A DNA stretch of 64,000 nucleotides from Streptomyces sp. I6 (lineage in GTDB: Bacteria; Actinomycetota; Actinomycetes; Streptomycetales; Streptomycetaceae), in the NCBI GenBank assembly GCA_003725745.1, contig RHDP01000001.1, forward strand, positions 2,943,501 through 3,007,500, read 5' to 3'. This document shows positions 63,780 to 64,000 of the stretch, piece by piece; the stretch's first letter is position 1, and every line of letters starts with the position of its first letter. Position numbers and translations under genes: made by a program. The notes below the pieces were generated by a model. It was not told where the DNA came from and made no database searches. It was given only the letters and a program-made list of their open reading frames with translations.

Positions 63780-64000
63780 ATGGCCGTAAGCCTGTCCAAG
63801 GGCGGCAACGTCTCGCTCACCAAGGAGGCACCGGGCCTGACCGCCGTCACGGTGGGCCTCGGCTGGGACGTCCGTACCACCACCGGCACCGACTTCGACC
63901 TCGACGCATCCGCGATCGCGGTCAACGGTGGCGGGAAGGTCGTCTCCGACGGCCACTTCGTCTTCTTCAACAACAAGTCGACGCCGGACCAGTCCATCGT
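63780..64000 (+). CDS. terD: TerD-family stress protein, 3' part outside window
   Basis: The first 73 residues are visible: [20 protein letters not shown], then [20 protein letters not shown], and a NKSTPDQS segment. This is the TerD beta-sandwich with the calcium-binding acidic DFDLDAS loop. TerD proteins of Streptomyces act in tellurite and general stress responses and in cell differentiation. AGGAAAGGG precedes ATG 63780. It runs off the right edge. Confidence 0.9.
   Translation, partial: MAVSLSKGGNVSLTKEAPGLTAVTVGLGWDVRTTTGTDFDLDASAIAVNGGGKVVSDGHFVFFNNKSTPDQSI

Overview
The window is about 64 kb of very high-GC DNA with almost every third codon position G or C, many GTG starts, and actinobacterial signatures (CIRCE-controlled groEL without groES, futalosine menaquinone genes, XRE/DUF397 pair, NagK/NagA with a DasR-type operator, CdgB, GpgS). 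It is most likely a Streptomyces chromosome core segment; from memory the gene order runs parallel to the S. coelicolor region around SCO4277-SCO4332, in the reverse direction.

Layout. 1-14 kb: start of a purine permease, a DUF2530 protein, a CtpE-like P-type ATPase, a large GHKL-ATPase (sacsin/Hsp90-like) protein, DUF3027, an MFS exporter, a DUF2771 lipoprotein, the menaquinone pair mqnB-mqnD and a cold-shock protein. 14-27 kb: HAD hydrolase, HAAS-type membrane protein, a helicase-associated WYL-type protein, a small XRE operon, the XPB-type helicase, HelD and CutC. 27-37 kb: small conserved proteins, HD hydrolase, a second MFS exporter, the MurR/RpiR-murQ pair, a MacB-type ABC transporter and a PrmC-like methyltransferase. 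37.8-47.9 kb: two almost identical IS30-family elements in opposite orientation enclose an XRE/DUF397 pair, a TnpB remnant, a PAS-PP2C-ATPase signalling protein, groEL and cspA. 47.9-64 kb: thrC with a sulfur-carrier gene under a SAM-I riboswitch, gpgS, a DUF11 surface protein, otsA/otsB, nagK-nagA-pfkB, a CBM35 protein, cdgB, a flavin reductase, arfB and the start of terD.

Functional themes are cell-wall and amino-sugar recycling (murQ and its regulator, nagK/nagA), compatible-solute and sugar metabolism (gpgS, otsA, otsB, pfkB), protein and RNA-polymerase quality control (groEL, HelD, ArfB, cold-shock proteins) and signalling (CdgB, PAS-PP2C protein).

Two general oddities stand out. First, seven genes or remnants carry a frameshift that in every case fits loss of exactly one base, mostly in C/G runs; the two IS copies differ by just such a base, so sequencing under-calls are a serious alternative to real gene decay. 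Second, intergenic regions are packed with unrelated families of short GC-rich tandem repeats (16 to 40 bp periods), some spilling into genes. The strongest regulatory finds are the SAM-I riboswitch on thrC, a double CIRCE array on groEL, DasR-type sites at nagK and cutC, an SD-masking inverted repeat at helD, and an IS insertion in the loop of the thrC-moaD terminator.
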